From Streptomyces mirabilis (GTDB lineage: Bacteria; Actinomycetota; Actinomycetes; Streptomycetales; Streptomycetaceae), in the NCBI RefSeq assembly GCF_018310535.1, contig NZ_CP074102.1:8122001-8186000 (forward strand): a stretch of 64,000 bases of DNA. The letters are read 5' to 3'. This document shows positions 15,869 to 24,678 of the stretch, piece by piece. A model generated the notes under the pieces. That model was not told the origin of the DNA, searched no databases, and saw nothing but the letters and a program-made list of their open reading frames with translations. The position numbers and the translations under genes are program-made. Position 1 is the first letter of the stretch. Every line of letters starts with the position of its first letter.

Positions 15869-17170
15869 GTGGCAACGATCCTGAAACACGCCGTACCGGG
15901 GGCGGAGGTCACCGTCTCGCTCGACCAGGTCCGCGAGACCGTGGCGGGCGTCATCGCGGACGTCCGCGAGCGCGGCGACGCGGCCGTGCGCGCGTACTCC
16001 GAGAAGTTCGACCGGTGGAGTCCCGACGCCTTCCGGCTCTCCGCCGAGGAGATCGAGAAGATCGTCGCCTCGGTCCCGCGGCAGGTCATCGACGACATCC
16101 GCTTCGTCCAGGACCAGGTGCGCTCCTTCGCCCGCCACCAGCTCGACTCGATGGGCGAGTTCGAGGTGGAGACCCTGCCGGGCGTCAGGCTCGGGCAGAA
16201 ACACATCCCGGTGCGGGCGGCCGGCGCCTACATCCCCGGCGGCCGTTACCCGCTCACCGCGTCCGCGCACATGACCATCGTCACGGCGAAGGTCGCGGGC
16301 GTGCCACGGGTCGTCGCCTGTACGCCCCCGATCCACGGCGAGATCCCCGCGGCCACCGTCGCCGCCGCGCACCTCGCGGGCGCGGACGAGATCTGGCTGC
16401 TGGGCGGGGTGCAGGCCGTGGCCGCGATGGCCGTCGGCACGGACACGATGGAGCCGGTGAACCTGATCGCCGGTCCGGGCAACGCCTATGTCGCCGAGGC
16501 CAAGCGCCAGCTGTTCGGCGAGATCGGCATCGACCTCTTCGCGGGCCCGACGGAGATCCTGGTCCTCGCCGACAGCGCCGCCGACCCCTTCGTGTGCGCC
16601 GTCGACCTGCTCTCCCAGGCCGAGCACGGCCCCGACTCCCCGGCCGTCCTGATCACCACCTCCCGCGAGATCGCCGAGAAGACCATCGCGGAGGTCGAGC
16701 GGCTCCTGCCGGGCATGCCCACACGCGATTTCGCGGGGCCTGCCTGGCGCGACCACGGGCAGGTGCATGTCGTGGACTCCCTCGACGAGCTGTACGCGCT
16801 CGCCGACGCGTTCGCCTTCGAGCACGTCGAGGTCCTGACCGCCGAGCCGCGCGAGGCCCTGCGCAGGATGACGCAGTACGGCGCGCTCTTCCTGGGTGAG
16901 GGCACCTGTGTGTCCTTCGGCGACAAGGTCATCGGCACGAACCATGTGCTGCCGACCCGGGGCGCCGCCCGCTACACGGGCGGCCTGTGGGTGGGGAAGT
17001 ACCTCAAGACGGTCACCTACCAGGAGGTCACGGACACCGGCTCGGGGGCGCTGCTCGGCCGGCTGTGCGGGCGCGCCTCACGCGTCGAGTTGTTCGAGGG
17101 GCACGCCCGCTCCGGTGACGTACGGGCGGCGAAGGCCGCGGGCGACGAACTGCCGTGGAACAACGCATGA
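15869..17170 (+). CDS. Histidinol-dehydrogenase-family NAD-dependent dehydrogenase
   Basis: A 433-residue HisD-family protein. Characteristic segments are AGAYIPGGRYPLTASA near residues 116-131, GPGNAYVAEAKRQLFG near 205-220 and the zinc-site segment SQAEHGPDSPAVL near 249-261. No other his gene is nearby and the setting is catabolic, so it is more likely one of the paralogues that oxidise other alcohols (for example HpsN-like dehydrogenases) to acids in two NAD-linked steps. GTG start 40 bp after the dioxygenase stop; its stop overlaps the ATG of the following SDR. Confidence 0.88.
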   Translation: MATILKHAVPGAEVTVSLDQVRETVAGVIADVRERGDAAVRAYSEKFDRWSPDAFRLSAEEIEKIVASVPRQVIDDIRFVQDQVRSFARHQLDSMGEFEVETLPGVRLGQKHIPVRAAGAYIPGGRYPLTASAHMTIVTAKVAGVPRVVACTPPIHGEIPAATVAAAHLAGADEIWLLGGVQAVAAMAVGTDTMEPVNLIAGPGNAYVAEAKRQLFGEIGIDLFAGPTEILVLADSAADPFVCAVDLLSQAEHGPDSPAVLITTSREIAEKTIAEVERLLPGMPTRDFAGPAWRDHGQVHVVDSLDELYALADAFAFEHVEVLTAEPREALRRMTQYGALFLGEGTCVSFGDKVIGTNHVLPTRGAARYTGGLWVGKYLKTVTYQEVTDTGSGALLGRLCGRASRVELFEGHARSGDVRAAKAAGDELPWNNA

Positions 17171-17937
17171 CCCTCCACGGGCGTACGGCGCTGATCACGG
17201 GCGGCGGCGGACCGCTGGGGCGGGCCTTCGCGCTCGCCCTGGCGCGTGCCGGGGTCCGGGTGGTCCTCGTCGGCCGGGGCGAGCGGGCCCTCGCCGACGC
17301 GGCGGCGCTGGTGGCCGAGGAGGGTGGAGGGGCCCGTACGGCGGTGTGTGACGTCTCCGACCCGGAGTCGGTGCGCGCCCTGGCCCTCGAACTCGCCGAC
17401 GAGGAGGTGTCGTTGCTCGTCAACAACGCCGGAGTCGCGGGACCGGTGCGGCAGCTGACCGACATTGAGCCGCAGGAGTGGGACGAGGTGTTCGCCGCCA
17501 ACGTCCGCGGGGTGTACCTGATGTGCCGGGCCTTCCTGCCGCCCATGATCGCGGCCGGACGTGGTGACATCGTCAACATCGCCTCCGTGAGCGGAAAGCG
17601 GCCTCTGCTGAACCGCACCCCGTACACCGCCTCCAAGATGGCGCTCCTCGGTCTGACCCGGACGCTGGCGGGCGAGGTCGGACCATACGGCGTCGCGGTC
17701 AACTCCCTTTCCCCGGGGCCGGTTCGAGGTCCGCGCATGGACCGCAACTTCCGGCTGACGGCCGAGCTGACCGGTACGAGCGTCGAGGCCGCCGAGCGGG
17801 ACTTCGCCTCGCGCGCCGCGCTGGGCCGGCTCGTGGAGGAGGACGAGGTCGCCCGGGCGCTGGTGGCGATGCTCGCGATGCCGGGACTGTGCGGGGCGGA
17901 CATCGACCTGTCGGCGGGGATGATCGCCCCGGCGTAG
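17167..17937 (+). CDS. Short-chain dehydrogenase/reductase (plus arm)
   Basis: A 256-residue SDR with GGGGPLGRAFA near residues 13-23 (a glycine-rich variant of the cofactor motif), NNAG, active-site Ser in NIASVSG and canonical YTASK. The C-terminal end is CGADIDLSAGMIAPA. The ATG overlaps the HisD-like stop, so the two dehydrogenases are co-translated and may act in sequence. It is the last gene of the plus arm and is followed by a hairpin. Substrate unknown. Confidence 0.9.
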   Translation: MTLHGRTALITGGGGPLGRAFALALARAGVRVVLVGRGERALADAAALVAEEGGGARTAVCDVSDPESVRALALELADEEVSLLVNNAGVAGPVRQLTDIEPQEWDEVFAANVRGVYLMCRAFLPPMIAAGRGDIVNIASVSGKRPLLNRTPYTASKMALLGLTRTLAGEVGPYGVAVNSLSPGPVRGPRMDRNFRLTAELTGTSVEAAERDFASRAALGRLVEEDEVARALVAMLAMPGLCGADIDLSAGMIAPA

Positions 17938-17974
17938 TCCCAGGCGCGGGGAGCACGGTGCGGCGAGCACGTGG

Positions 17975-17998
17975 GGCGGACGGTCCAGGCCGTCCGCC
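17975..17998 (+). terminator. Stem-loop terminator of the plus catabolic arm
   Basis: GGCGGACGG-TCCAGG-CCGTCCGCC forms a 9-bp perfect stem with a 6-nt loop, 37 bp after the SDR stop. An outer pairing (ACGGTGCGG with CCGCACCGT, about 17955-18006) could extend it. No T-run. The remaining ~240 bases up to the beta-helix gene hold no gene. Confidence 0.7.
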
Positions 17999-18245
17999 GC
18001 ACCGTCGTGCGTTCCTCGTCGGCTCGTCTGTGACCACGCTGTGTGACGGCCATGAACCGGGCCGCACGATCTGAGACATCGCCCTCCCGTATGTGTCCGC
18101 AAGGCGACTACTCCCTTGTGTCCAGGGCTGATTCACTTTCCCACGCGCACCTCTGGTGCCTCCGCCCGAGCCGTCGCCCCCTTGAATCCGACGGCCGGCC
18201 GGTCACGCTGCGCGACGACGCACTCGATCTCTGGGAAGGCATGCA

Positions 18246-20159
18246 ATGACGCTGATCACCCGACGTTCGTTCCTGATCGCCGGTACGGCCACGGCCGGAG
18301 CCCTGCTCGTCCCGGCGGCCCCCGCCCTGGCGGCGGGGCCCACGGCGAAGACGACCAAGGCGGACAAGATCTCCGTGGGGGCCGGCGAGACCTACCAGCT
18401 CTCGGCGACCACGCGCGTGAGCGAGCTGTCCATGGCCGAAGGCGGAAAGGTCACCGCGCCCGACGGGTACAGCGTCACCCTCACCGTCGACGGGGTCGAG
18501 ATCGGGCAGCTCCTCACCGAGACGGGTGGAACCGAGACGCTGATCTCCGCCGGCACCTACCAGGGCGACATCGTGCTCACCGTGGCGGAAGCCAACGCGG
18601 TCACCTATCAGACCGTCACCTTTCCCTTCCGGCAGGCCCTTTACGTGGGCGCCGACGGCGTGGACCGCGGCAAGTCCGTCCTGTCCGCAGTCGTCGGCGG
18701 CACGCTCACCGACACCCTCGCCCGCAACGTCGCGATCACCTCCACCGGCGAGTGCTTCGACGGTGTCTTCGTGAAGAACGGCACCTACACGCTCAAGAGC
18801 CCCGCCATCTCCCTCACGGGCAACGGGCGTTGCGACTTCGCGGGATACGGCGCCGCGGTCGTCGGCACCGGCTCGGCCACGACGCTCGTCGTGGACGGTG
18901 CCAGGATCACCAACAAGGGGGTGGTGCGCACGACGGTCATCGCGGACGACGGCGCCAACGTCATCGTGAAGAACTCCCGCCTGCGGGCCCACAACGGCAC
19001 GTTGCCCGCCGACTACCAGGCGACCGTGGAGACTCCGTACATGGAGTCCGTGCCGTGGATGCTCGGCCTGGACGGCGACGTCCGCGCCACCAACCTCATC
19101 GGCGCCGGCACCAAGGCGACGTACATCAACTCGACCGTGCAGTCGGAGACCTGGGGAGCCCTGTCGGTGGAGGGCGGCAGCGGGCTCCAGCTGACGGCGA
19201 TCAACAGCAGCGTCGGCAACACGGGAACGTACGGCTATGGCACCTACGCCATCGGGGACGCCACCGTCCGCGTGCTCGGCTCGCAGTTCGATGTCGGCTC
19301 CTACGCCACCATCTGCGCGGGCCCGGCCGCCTCGATCCACTACGGCGACAGCACTCGCGAAGCCGTCGCGGCACTCAACTCCTCGCTCGGCCTCGGACTG
19401 ACCAAGGCCGAACTGGCGGCCATCCCGGCCCGGATCACGGTCGTCAACTCGGGCCACTTCGGATTCATGTTCTTCGGCACCGGAACACTGAAGGTGGACG
19501 GCGGCACGGTCATCACCTCCGCGCAGACCACCTTCCTCAACAAGGGCCAGCAGACCTCGATCACGGTGGACGGATCGGAGGGTGCGCAGCTCAACCCCGG
19601 CAACGGGATCATCCTGCAGATGATCGAGAGCGACGACCCGGGCCCGGTGAACGTCGACGGCAAGATGATGAACGTCGGCGTCTACACCGAGCCCACGGGC
19701 GACCCCGCCAAGGACGCCTCCTTCGACCCGGCCTCGGTCCACACGGCCGACGGCGCCGCCACCTTCACTTCCATCGCGCTGGCGGGCGACTTCTACAACG
19801 GCATGCGCGCGGGCAAGAACATGGTCCTCACCTTCGAGGACTCGACCGTGCAGGGCGTCATCTCGGCCACGAAGGCCGAGCACCGCGTCAGCACGATCGA
19901 CTCCTCGAACTTCTACGAGCTGGGTCAGGTCACCAACACCGTCCAACCCGCCGTCAACAACGGCGTGATCGTCCAGCTGAACAGCGGCTCGGCCTGGACC
20001 GTGACCGGCACCTCGTATCTGACCAGGCTGACCGTCGCCGCCGATGCGGCGGTGCGGGCGGCGAGCGGCAAGTCCGTGACCATGACGGTCGACGGCACGC
20101 AGACGGCCATCGAGGCGGGAGGCGACTACTCCGGCGCGATCGTCCTCACGGTCGGCTGA
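18246..20159 (+). CDS. Tat-exported right-handed beta-helix protein
   Basis: A 637-residue secreted protein. The N-terminus TRRSFLIAG followed by a hydrophobic stretch and PALAA is a Tat signal peptide with cleavage near residue 29. The rest is rich in short beta-strand repeats with Asn/Gly/Thr turns (for example ATTLVVDGARITNKGVVRTT) and fits a parallel beta-helix of the pectate-lyase/adhesin type. Residues ~48-113 and the last ~60 residues share a module (SVTLTVDG...GTYQGDIVLTV versus SVTMTVDG...GDYSGAIVLTV) that caps both ends. GGGAAGG precedes the ATG. No catalytic motif was recognised; function unknown. Confidence 0.75.
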   Translation: MTLITRRSFLIAGTATAGALLVPAAPALAAGPTAKTTKADKISVGAGETYQLSATTRVSELSMAEGGKVTAPDGYSVTLTVDGVEIGQLLTETGGTETLISAGTYQGDIVLTVAEANAVTYQTVTFPFRQALYVGADGVDRGKSVLSAVVGGTLTDTLARNVAITSTGECFDGVFVKNGTYTLKSPAISLTGNGRCDFAGYGAAVVGTGSATTLVVDGARITNKGVVRTTVIADDGANVIVKNSRLRAHNGTLPADYQATVETPYMESVPWMLGLDGDVRATNLIGAGTKATYINSTVQSETWGALSVEGGSGLQLTAINSSVGNTGTYGYGTYAIGDATVRVLGSQFDVGSYATICAGPAASIHYGDSTREAVAALNSSLGLGLTKAELAAIPARITVVNSGHFGFMFFGTGTLKVDGGTVITSAQTTFLNKGQQTSITVDGSEGAQLNPGNGIILQMIESDDPGPVNVDGKMMNVGVYTEPTGDPAKDASFDPASVHTADGAATFTSIALAGDFYNGMRAGKNMVLTFEDSTVQGVISATKAEHRVSTIDSSNFYELGQVTNTVQPAVNNGVIVQLNSGSAWTVTGTSYLTRLTVAADAAVRAASGKSVTMTVDGTQTAIEAGGDYSGAIVLTVG

Positions 20160-20221
20160 GTAGCCCGGGGCGTCCGAGGCCGAGGCCTGGCGGGCGATGA
20201 CCGACGCATATCCTCTCCCGC

Positions 20222-20914
20222 ATGGTTGATCGTCGTACGGTTGATGTGGGAGGGGTCCGGCTCGTCTGCCAGGTGTGGGGCCAGGAGTCCGCTCCGCCGC
20301 TCGTCCTGTTGCACGCGGTCGGCGAGGACAGCACCGACTGGGCCGAGGTGATGCCCGCTCTCGCCCGCGGGCGACGGGTGTACGCCCTCGATCTGCGCGG
20401 CCACGGACGGAGCGACTGGCCGGGGGAGTACTCGCTCGAACTCATGCGTGCCGATGTGCTCCGGTTCCTCGACGTGCTGGGACTCGGCACGGTGGACCTG
20501 ATCGGACACTCCATGGGCGGGGTCGTGGCCTACCTGCTCGCGCAGGAGCGACCCGAGCGGGTGAGCCGGCTCGTCCTGGAGGACGTGCCGGTTCCGCGGC
20601 CTCGCGAGAAGACCACTCCGACCAGGCCGGACGGCGAGCTCACCTTCGACTGGGACATGGTGAGGGCCATCAGAAGGCAGATCGACACGCCCGACCCGGC
20701 GTGGCTCGAGGGACTGAGCAGGATCACCGCCGACACACTGGTGCTGGCCGGCGGACCGGGCAGCCATGTGCCCCAGGACGGCATCGCCGAGCTCGCCCGC
20801 CGCGTCCCCGGCGGGCGAGTCGTCACGATCCCTGTCGGACACCTCATCCACAGCGCGGCGCCGCAGGCGTTCACGGAGGCGGTGTGCGCGTTCCTGGACG
20901 AGGACAGGCCCTAG
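20222..20914 (+). CDS. Alpha/beta-hydrolase
   Basis: A 230-residue alpha/beta-hydrolase. The nucleophile elbow is GHSMGG with Ser97, the oxyanion segment LLHAVGEDSTDW lies near residues 29-40, DLRGHGRSDWPG is at 57-68, and the C-terminal His is in VGHLIHS. It is somewhat shorter than usual (~260-280) because the cap region is small. No signal peptide. It is convergent with the GH13 gene, whose stop overlaps its own by four bases. Substrate unknown; esterase or C-C hydrolase are both possible. Confidence 0.9.
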   Translation: MVDRRTVDVGGVRLVCQVWGQESAPPLVLLHAVGEDSTDWAEVMPALARGRRVYALDLRGHGRSDWPGEYSLELMRADVLRFLDVLGLGTVDLIGHSMGGVVAYLLAQERPERVSRLVLEDVPVPRPREKTTPTRPDGELTFDWDMVRAIRRQIDTPDPAWLEGLSRITADTLVLAGGPGSHVPQDGIAELARRVPGGRVVTIPVGHLIHSAAPQAFTEAVCAFLDEDRP

Positions 20915-22506
20915 CGGCCGGGGCCCAGGTCGAAGATCCCGTACGCGAAACCCTCGGCGGTGATCGTGGAGCCGTTCACCGTGACCCCGTCGGCCTCTAC
21001 CGGCGTCCCGGCGCGAGCACCGTCGTAGGCGTAACTCGCCTTCTGTTCCTGTGGGTTGATGATCACGAGGTACCTTCCGCCGCGCAGGTACACGAACGGA
21101 TGGCCGGCGTGCAGCACCTCCACCGAGCCCTGGGAGCCGAGCTGCGGGGTGTGGGTGCGCAGGGTGACGAGGCGGCGTACGAGGTGGAGGAGCGAGGTCT
21201 CGTCGGCGCGCTGGGCGGCGACGGTCGGGCGGGTGGATGACGGGTCGACGGGGAGGTAGAGGCGGTCCGGCGCGGCGGTGGAGAATCCGGCGTTCGGGCC
21301 CTCGTCCCACTGCATCGGTGTGCGGGAGCCCGCGCGGTTGTAGCGGGGACCGAGGACGCTGCCCTCCTGGTCGGGCAGGCCCGGAAGGTAGCGCATGCCG
21401 ATCTCGTCGCCGTAGTAGATCGCCGGGAGCGTCGGCCAGGTGAGCTGGAACGCGAAGGCGGCGGGCAGTTGCTCGGGTGTGCGCGGGCCGCAGTTGAGGC
21501 GGGAGAAGTCGTGGTTGGCGGTGGGCAGGGAGATGAAGCCGCTCGCGCCGAGCGCGGTGGACGCCTTCTCCCAGGCATCGAGGAAGGGGCGCGGCGAACC
21601 CCGGCCGCTGCGGTCGAAGAAGCAGTCGAGCGGGTCCCAGCTCTCGTTGACCGTCCCCTCGCCGTTGCTCCACAGCGAGCGCAGGGCGAGGCCGTCGGTG
21701 GGGCCGCCGAACTGGAGGAAGAAGTCCGCGTGGAAGCCCGCCGGGACGGACACCTCCGGCTCGCCCCACTCCGAGAGCAGCACCGCGTCCGGATGCGCGT
21801 CGTCCAGCCAGTGGCGCAACTCGGCCCAGACCTTGGCGGTTTCCGTCTTGTCCGTGTCGTCCTTGACGAGCGAGGCGGCCATGTCGACACGGAAGCCGGA
21901 CAGGCCGAGCCCCAGCCAGTGGTCCATGATCGTGCGCAGCGCCGCCCGGTTGGCGCGCGGCCCCTCGGCGTCGACCGGCAGGCGCCAGGGCTCGGCCGGA
22001 TTCGCCCGCGTGTAGCCGAAGTTGAGAGCGGGCTGGAAGGTGAAGAAGTTCGGCAGGTACGCGCCCGGGCGGGTGCCGGGAGAGGGGACGAAGCCGTCGG
22101 GACGGCCCTCGGACGCCCAGATGTACCGGTCGTCGGCCGGATCGTTCGCGGCGGCCTCGAACCACGGGTGCTCGTCGGAGGTGTGCCCTGCCACGAGATC
22201 CAGCAGGACCCGGATGCCGCGCCGACCCGCCTCGTCGACCAGCTTGGCCAGGTCGTCAAGGGAGCCGTAGCGGGGTGCGACGGCCAGGTAGTCGCTGACG
22301 TCGTACCCGGCGTCGCGGAACGGTGAGACGAAGCACGGGTTCAGCCACACGGTGTTCACGCCCAGCCACGCGAGGTGGTCGAGGCGCTCGGCGATCCCGT
22401 TGAAGTCGCCGATGCCGTCGCCGTCGGAGTCGGCGAAGGACTGCGGATAGATCTGGTAGAAGACGGCGTCGGCCAGCCAGACGGGGGCAGGACGGAACGA
22501 AGTCAT
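20911..22506 (-). CDS. Glycoside hydrolase family 13 alpha-glucosidase/oligo-1,6-glucosidase-like
   Basis: A 531-residue cytoplasmic GH13 enzyme. All three catalytic carboxylates are visible: nucleophile D208 (GFRVDMA), acid/base E246 (LLSEWGE) and the transition-state stabiliser D333 (NHDFSR). The N-terminus (WLADAVFYQIYPQSFADSDGDGIGDF) is typical of alpha-glucosidases and trehalose-synthase-like enzymes. No signal peptide, so it acts on imported oligosaccharides. The ATG at 22506 starts the homologous region; the frame is open another 360 codons upstream on that strand but that part is antisense to the methyltransferase gene. No LacI-type regulator is adjacent. Confidence 0.92.
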   Translation of the reverse strand: MTSFRPAPVWLADAVFYQIYPQSFADSDGDGIGDFNGIAERLDHLAWLGVNTVWLNPCFVSPFRDAGYDVSDYLAVAPRYGSLDDLAKLVDEAGRRGIRVLLDLVAGHTSDEHPWFEAAANDPADDRYIWASEGRPDGFVPSPGTRPGAYLPNFFTFQPALNFGYTRANPAEPWRLPVDAEGPRANRAALRTIMDHWLGLGLSGFRVDMAASLVKDDTDKTETAKVWAELRHWLDDAHPDAVLLSEWGEPEVSVPAGFHADFFLQFGGPTDGLALRSLWSNGEGTVNESWDPLDCFFDRSGRGSPRPFLDAWEKASTALGASGFISLPTANHDFSRLNCGPRTPEQLPAAFAFQLTWPTLPAIYYGDEIGMRYLPGLPDQEGSVLGPRYNRAGSRTPMQWDEGPNAGFSTAAPDRLYLPVDPSSTRPTVAAQRADETSLLHLVRRLVTLRTHTPQLGSQGSVEVLHAGHPFVYLRGGRYLVIINPQEQKASYAYDGARAGTPVEADGVTVNGSTITAEGFAYGIFDLGPGR

Positions 22507-22560
22507 GAACGGGACCCTAGACCGGCGCCCGGGGCGCGCGCTGCCCCTAAGCTGAGGGCG

Positions 22561-23403
22561 ATGTTCACCCCGCAAGGTCCCACCCTCCGCGAACTGGCCG
22601 CGCAGGCCCTGTCCTCCGTCGAGCACGGCTATGACCTGCTCGCACCCAAGTTCGACCACACGCCGTTCCGGACTCCGGACGCGATCCTCGACGCCGTGGC
22701 CCGTGCACTGGGCCCCATCGGCCCGTTCGACCACGGTCTCGACCTGTGCTGCGGCACGGGCGCGGGCATGGAGGTGCTGAGCGAACTGTGCCGGGAGAGG
22801 GTCATCGGGGTCGACATCAGCGCGGGGATGCTGGCCGTGGGGCGGGAGCGGGCGGGTGCGAGGGAACCGAAGCGTACGGAAGCGGACGCGCCGGGGGTCG
22901 TGCGCCCCGGATCGCACGAGGGCGTGGACCGGGGGACGTCGCCGCGCCACGCATGGGTACGGGGTGACGCGCGTGCCCTGCCTTTCGGCCCCGTCTTCGA
23001 TCTCGTCGTCAGCTTCGGCGCGTTCGGGCACTTCCTGCCGCGCGAGCTGCCGGGTCTGTTCGGCCAGGTCCACTCCGTACTGCGACCGGGCGGGCGCTTC
23101 GCGTTCCCGGTCACGGCCCCGCCGCGTCCGAGTTCGCCCTGGTATTGGGCCCTGTTGGGCTTCGACGCGGCGATGCGGGTGCGCAACGCCGTCTGGCGGC
23201 CGCCGTTCGTCATGTACTACCGGGCGTTCCGGCTCGGCGACGTACAGCGGGAGCTGAGGCGGGCGGGGTTCGAGGTGGAGCTCCTGGCACTGCCCGAGTT
23301 CGGGTGGCGGCGTGACGGCAGTCCGCGATGCCGGATGGTGGTGGCCACCCGAAGCGGCGGCGCCTCCTCCGCCGCTTCGGATGCCGCTTCCGGTTCCGGC
23401 TGA
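22561..23403 (+). CDS. Class I SAM-dependent methyltransferase
   Basis: A 280-residue methyltransferase. Motif I is LDLCCGTGAGMEVL near residues 60-73, the acidic strand-2 residue is in VIGVDIS, and VVSFGAFGHF plus SVLRPGGRFAFP form the post-motif region. A ~30-residue insert rich in charged residues (about 100-130) separates strand 2 from strand 3. The C-terminus ends in a low-complexity Ser/Ala/Gly tail encoded by a perfect hairpin. It is divergent from the GH13 gene with 54 bp between. Acceptor substrate unknown. Confidence 0.88.
   Translation: MFTPQGPTLRELAAQALSSVEHGYDLLAPKFDHTPFRTPDAILDAVARALGPIGPFDHGLDLCCGTGAGMEVLSELCRERVIGVDISAGMLAVGRERAGAREPKRTEADAPGVVRPGSHEGVDRGTSPRHAWVRGDARALPFGPVFDLVVSFGAFGHFLPRELPGLFGQVHSVLRPGGRFAFPVTAPPRPSSPWYWALLGFDAAMRVRNAVWRPPFVMYYRAFRLGDVQRELRRAGFEVELLALPEFGWRRDGSPRCRMVVATRSGGASSAASDAASGSG
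23349..23380 (+). terminator. Perfect stem-loop inside the 3' end of the methyltransferase gene
   Basis: CCGAAGCGGCGG and CCGCCGCTTCGG form 12-bp perfect arms around an 8-nt loop, 23 bp before the stop codon. Being inside the coding region it creates the odd Ser/Ala tail. It probably serves as the terminator for this gene and for the convergent pseudogene. Confidence 0.6.
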
Positions 23404-23422
23404 CCCGCGCTGTCCCGGGAGG

Positions 23423-23692
23423 TCAGGCGAAGCGGCGGACGAACTCCAGCGCGGTGTCGGCGACCTCCTGCCAGCCGCGGTCGATGGCCAGTGCGTGGCC
23501 ACGGTTCGGGATCTCCGTGATCTCGGTGACGCCCGGGTTTCCGCGTTGGCGAAGCCGTAGCGGAACTGGTCGAAGGTGCGCGGCACACCGGTCCCAGCCG
23601 CTCGGCAGCAGCCACAGGCCGTGGACGAAGACGACCGGGACGCGGTCCGTGGCGTTGGCCCGCTCGATCCGCTGTGCGTCGTTGGTGGTCAT
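23423..23692 (-). pseudogene. Alpha/beta-hydrolase pseudogene with large internal deletions
   Basis: The N-terminus (MTTNDAQRIERANATDRV, then VVFVHGLWLLPSGWDRC) and the C-terminus (GNPGVTEITEIPNRGHALAID, then GWQEVADTALEFVRRF) of a well-known ~280-residue actinobacterial hydrolase are both present. Only about 30 codons separate them, and a third piece of the same protein (RTFDQFRYGFANAE) appears in another frame between. The nucleophile elbow and most of the core are missing. I therefore read a gene that has suffered two deletions and frame loss. Its remaining length is 89 codons. Confidence 0.8.
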
Positions 23693-23757
23693 GTCTCGAA
23701 GCCAGTCCCGTACGGCGCTCCCGGGATCTGTCACATGACTGCATCCTCGGACCGGGG

Positions 23758-24498
23758 TCACCCCGCCGCCGGCAGCGTGAACTCGTAGACGAGGGCGTCC
23801 TGTTGCGCCTCCACCACCAGTTCGGTGATCTCCAGGGGCCGGTCGTACTGGTCGTGCACGCGCCGGGTGACCCGCACGGACTGCGGGAGCCGTGTGATCG
23901 CGTCCCGGTGGTGCAGGGTCAGTCCGGCCTTGCGCATCCAGTCGTACGCCCGCCGCAGCTGCGCCGACGCGGCGCCGTCCGCGCGGTCGCGGTAGCGGGC
24001 GAGTTCCTCGACCTCGGTCACGGCGACGGCGGAGAACGAGGTGACGGCCGTTCGCAGTCCGCTGCCGTCCGCCGCGGCCGACTCGTAGCGATGGACGAGG
24101 GTCGGCCGGGCCGGCGCGAGCCCCAGTGCCTCGGCGTGCTCGGGCGGGGGAGCCTCCCAGGTGACGCTGGCGCGGTGGACGGCGCAGGGCTCGGCGGTGT
24201 GTGCGCCGACGGGGAAGTCGAGCGAGGGGATGTGCTCGGCGGTGGTGCCGGTCAGGGTTGCGTGGCTGCCGCGCCGGTCGGTGGAGACGAGGCCGTCTCG
24301 CCGCAGCCGCTGCAGCGCCTGCCGTACCGTCTCGCGGCTGACGCCGAAGCGCGTGGCCAACTCCCTTTCCCCCGGGAGTCGTTCACCGGGCGGAATGGTC
24401 CCGTCGCGCAGCTCGCCGAGCAGTTGTGCGGCGATCCGCGCGTAACGGGGCTCCTGGTCGGACGGGTGGGTGCCGGATGGACTGGTGGTGCGGGCCAT
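23758..24498 (-). CDS. GntR-family regulator with UTRA domain (HutC subfamily)
   Basis: A 246-residue regulator. The winged HTH covers residues ~15-80 (YARIAAQLLGELRDGTIPPGE, LPGERELATRFGVSRETVRQ, ALQRLRRDGLVST), followed by a UTRA effector domain (~95-240) ending VYEFTLPAAG. The ATG at 24498 has AGGAGG seven bases upstream; a longer frame to 24600 is rejected. Its target may have been the neighbouring hydrolase, now decayed. UTRA regulators usually sense small metabolites such as sugars or amino-acid breakdown products; the ligand here is unknown. Confidence 0.92.
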   Translation of the reverse strand: MARTTSPSGTHPSDQEPRYARIAAQLLGELRDGTIPPGERLPGERELATRFGVSRETVRQALQRLRRDGLVSTDRRGSHATLTGTTAEHIPSLDFPVGAHTAEPCAVHRASVTWEAPPPEHAEALGLAPARPTLVHRYESAAADGSGLRTAVTSFSAVAVTEVEELARYRDRADGAASAQLRRAYDWMRKAGLTLHHRDAITRLPQSVRVTRRVHDQYDRPLEITELVVEAQQDALVYEFTLPAAG

Positions 24499-24678
24499 GT
24501 CCGCGCCTCCTGCGAGGTGACCGTGGTGAGCGGGGTGATCGTGCTGATCGTGGTGACAAGACGTAGCCGTGCGGGCTCTGTGCGCCACCAGATCTAGCAT
24601 TGGTCTAAACCACGGGGGAAGAGCGGTCGGACGGTTCGGCCGGTTTCAGCCCGCACCCACCAGGCGTCGCGGGAGCGC

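Noticed and set aside
15869..17170. True histidine-biosynthesis hisD
   Set aside because: No his operon neighbours; coupled to catabolic genes, so a paralogue is more likely.
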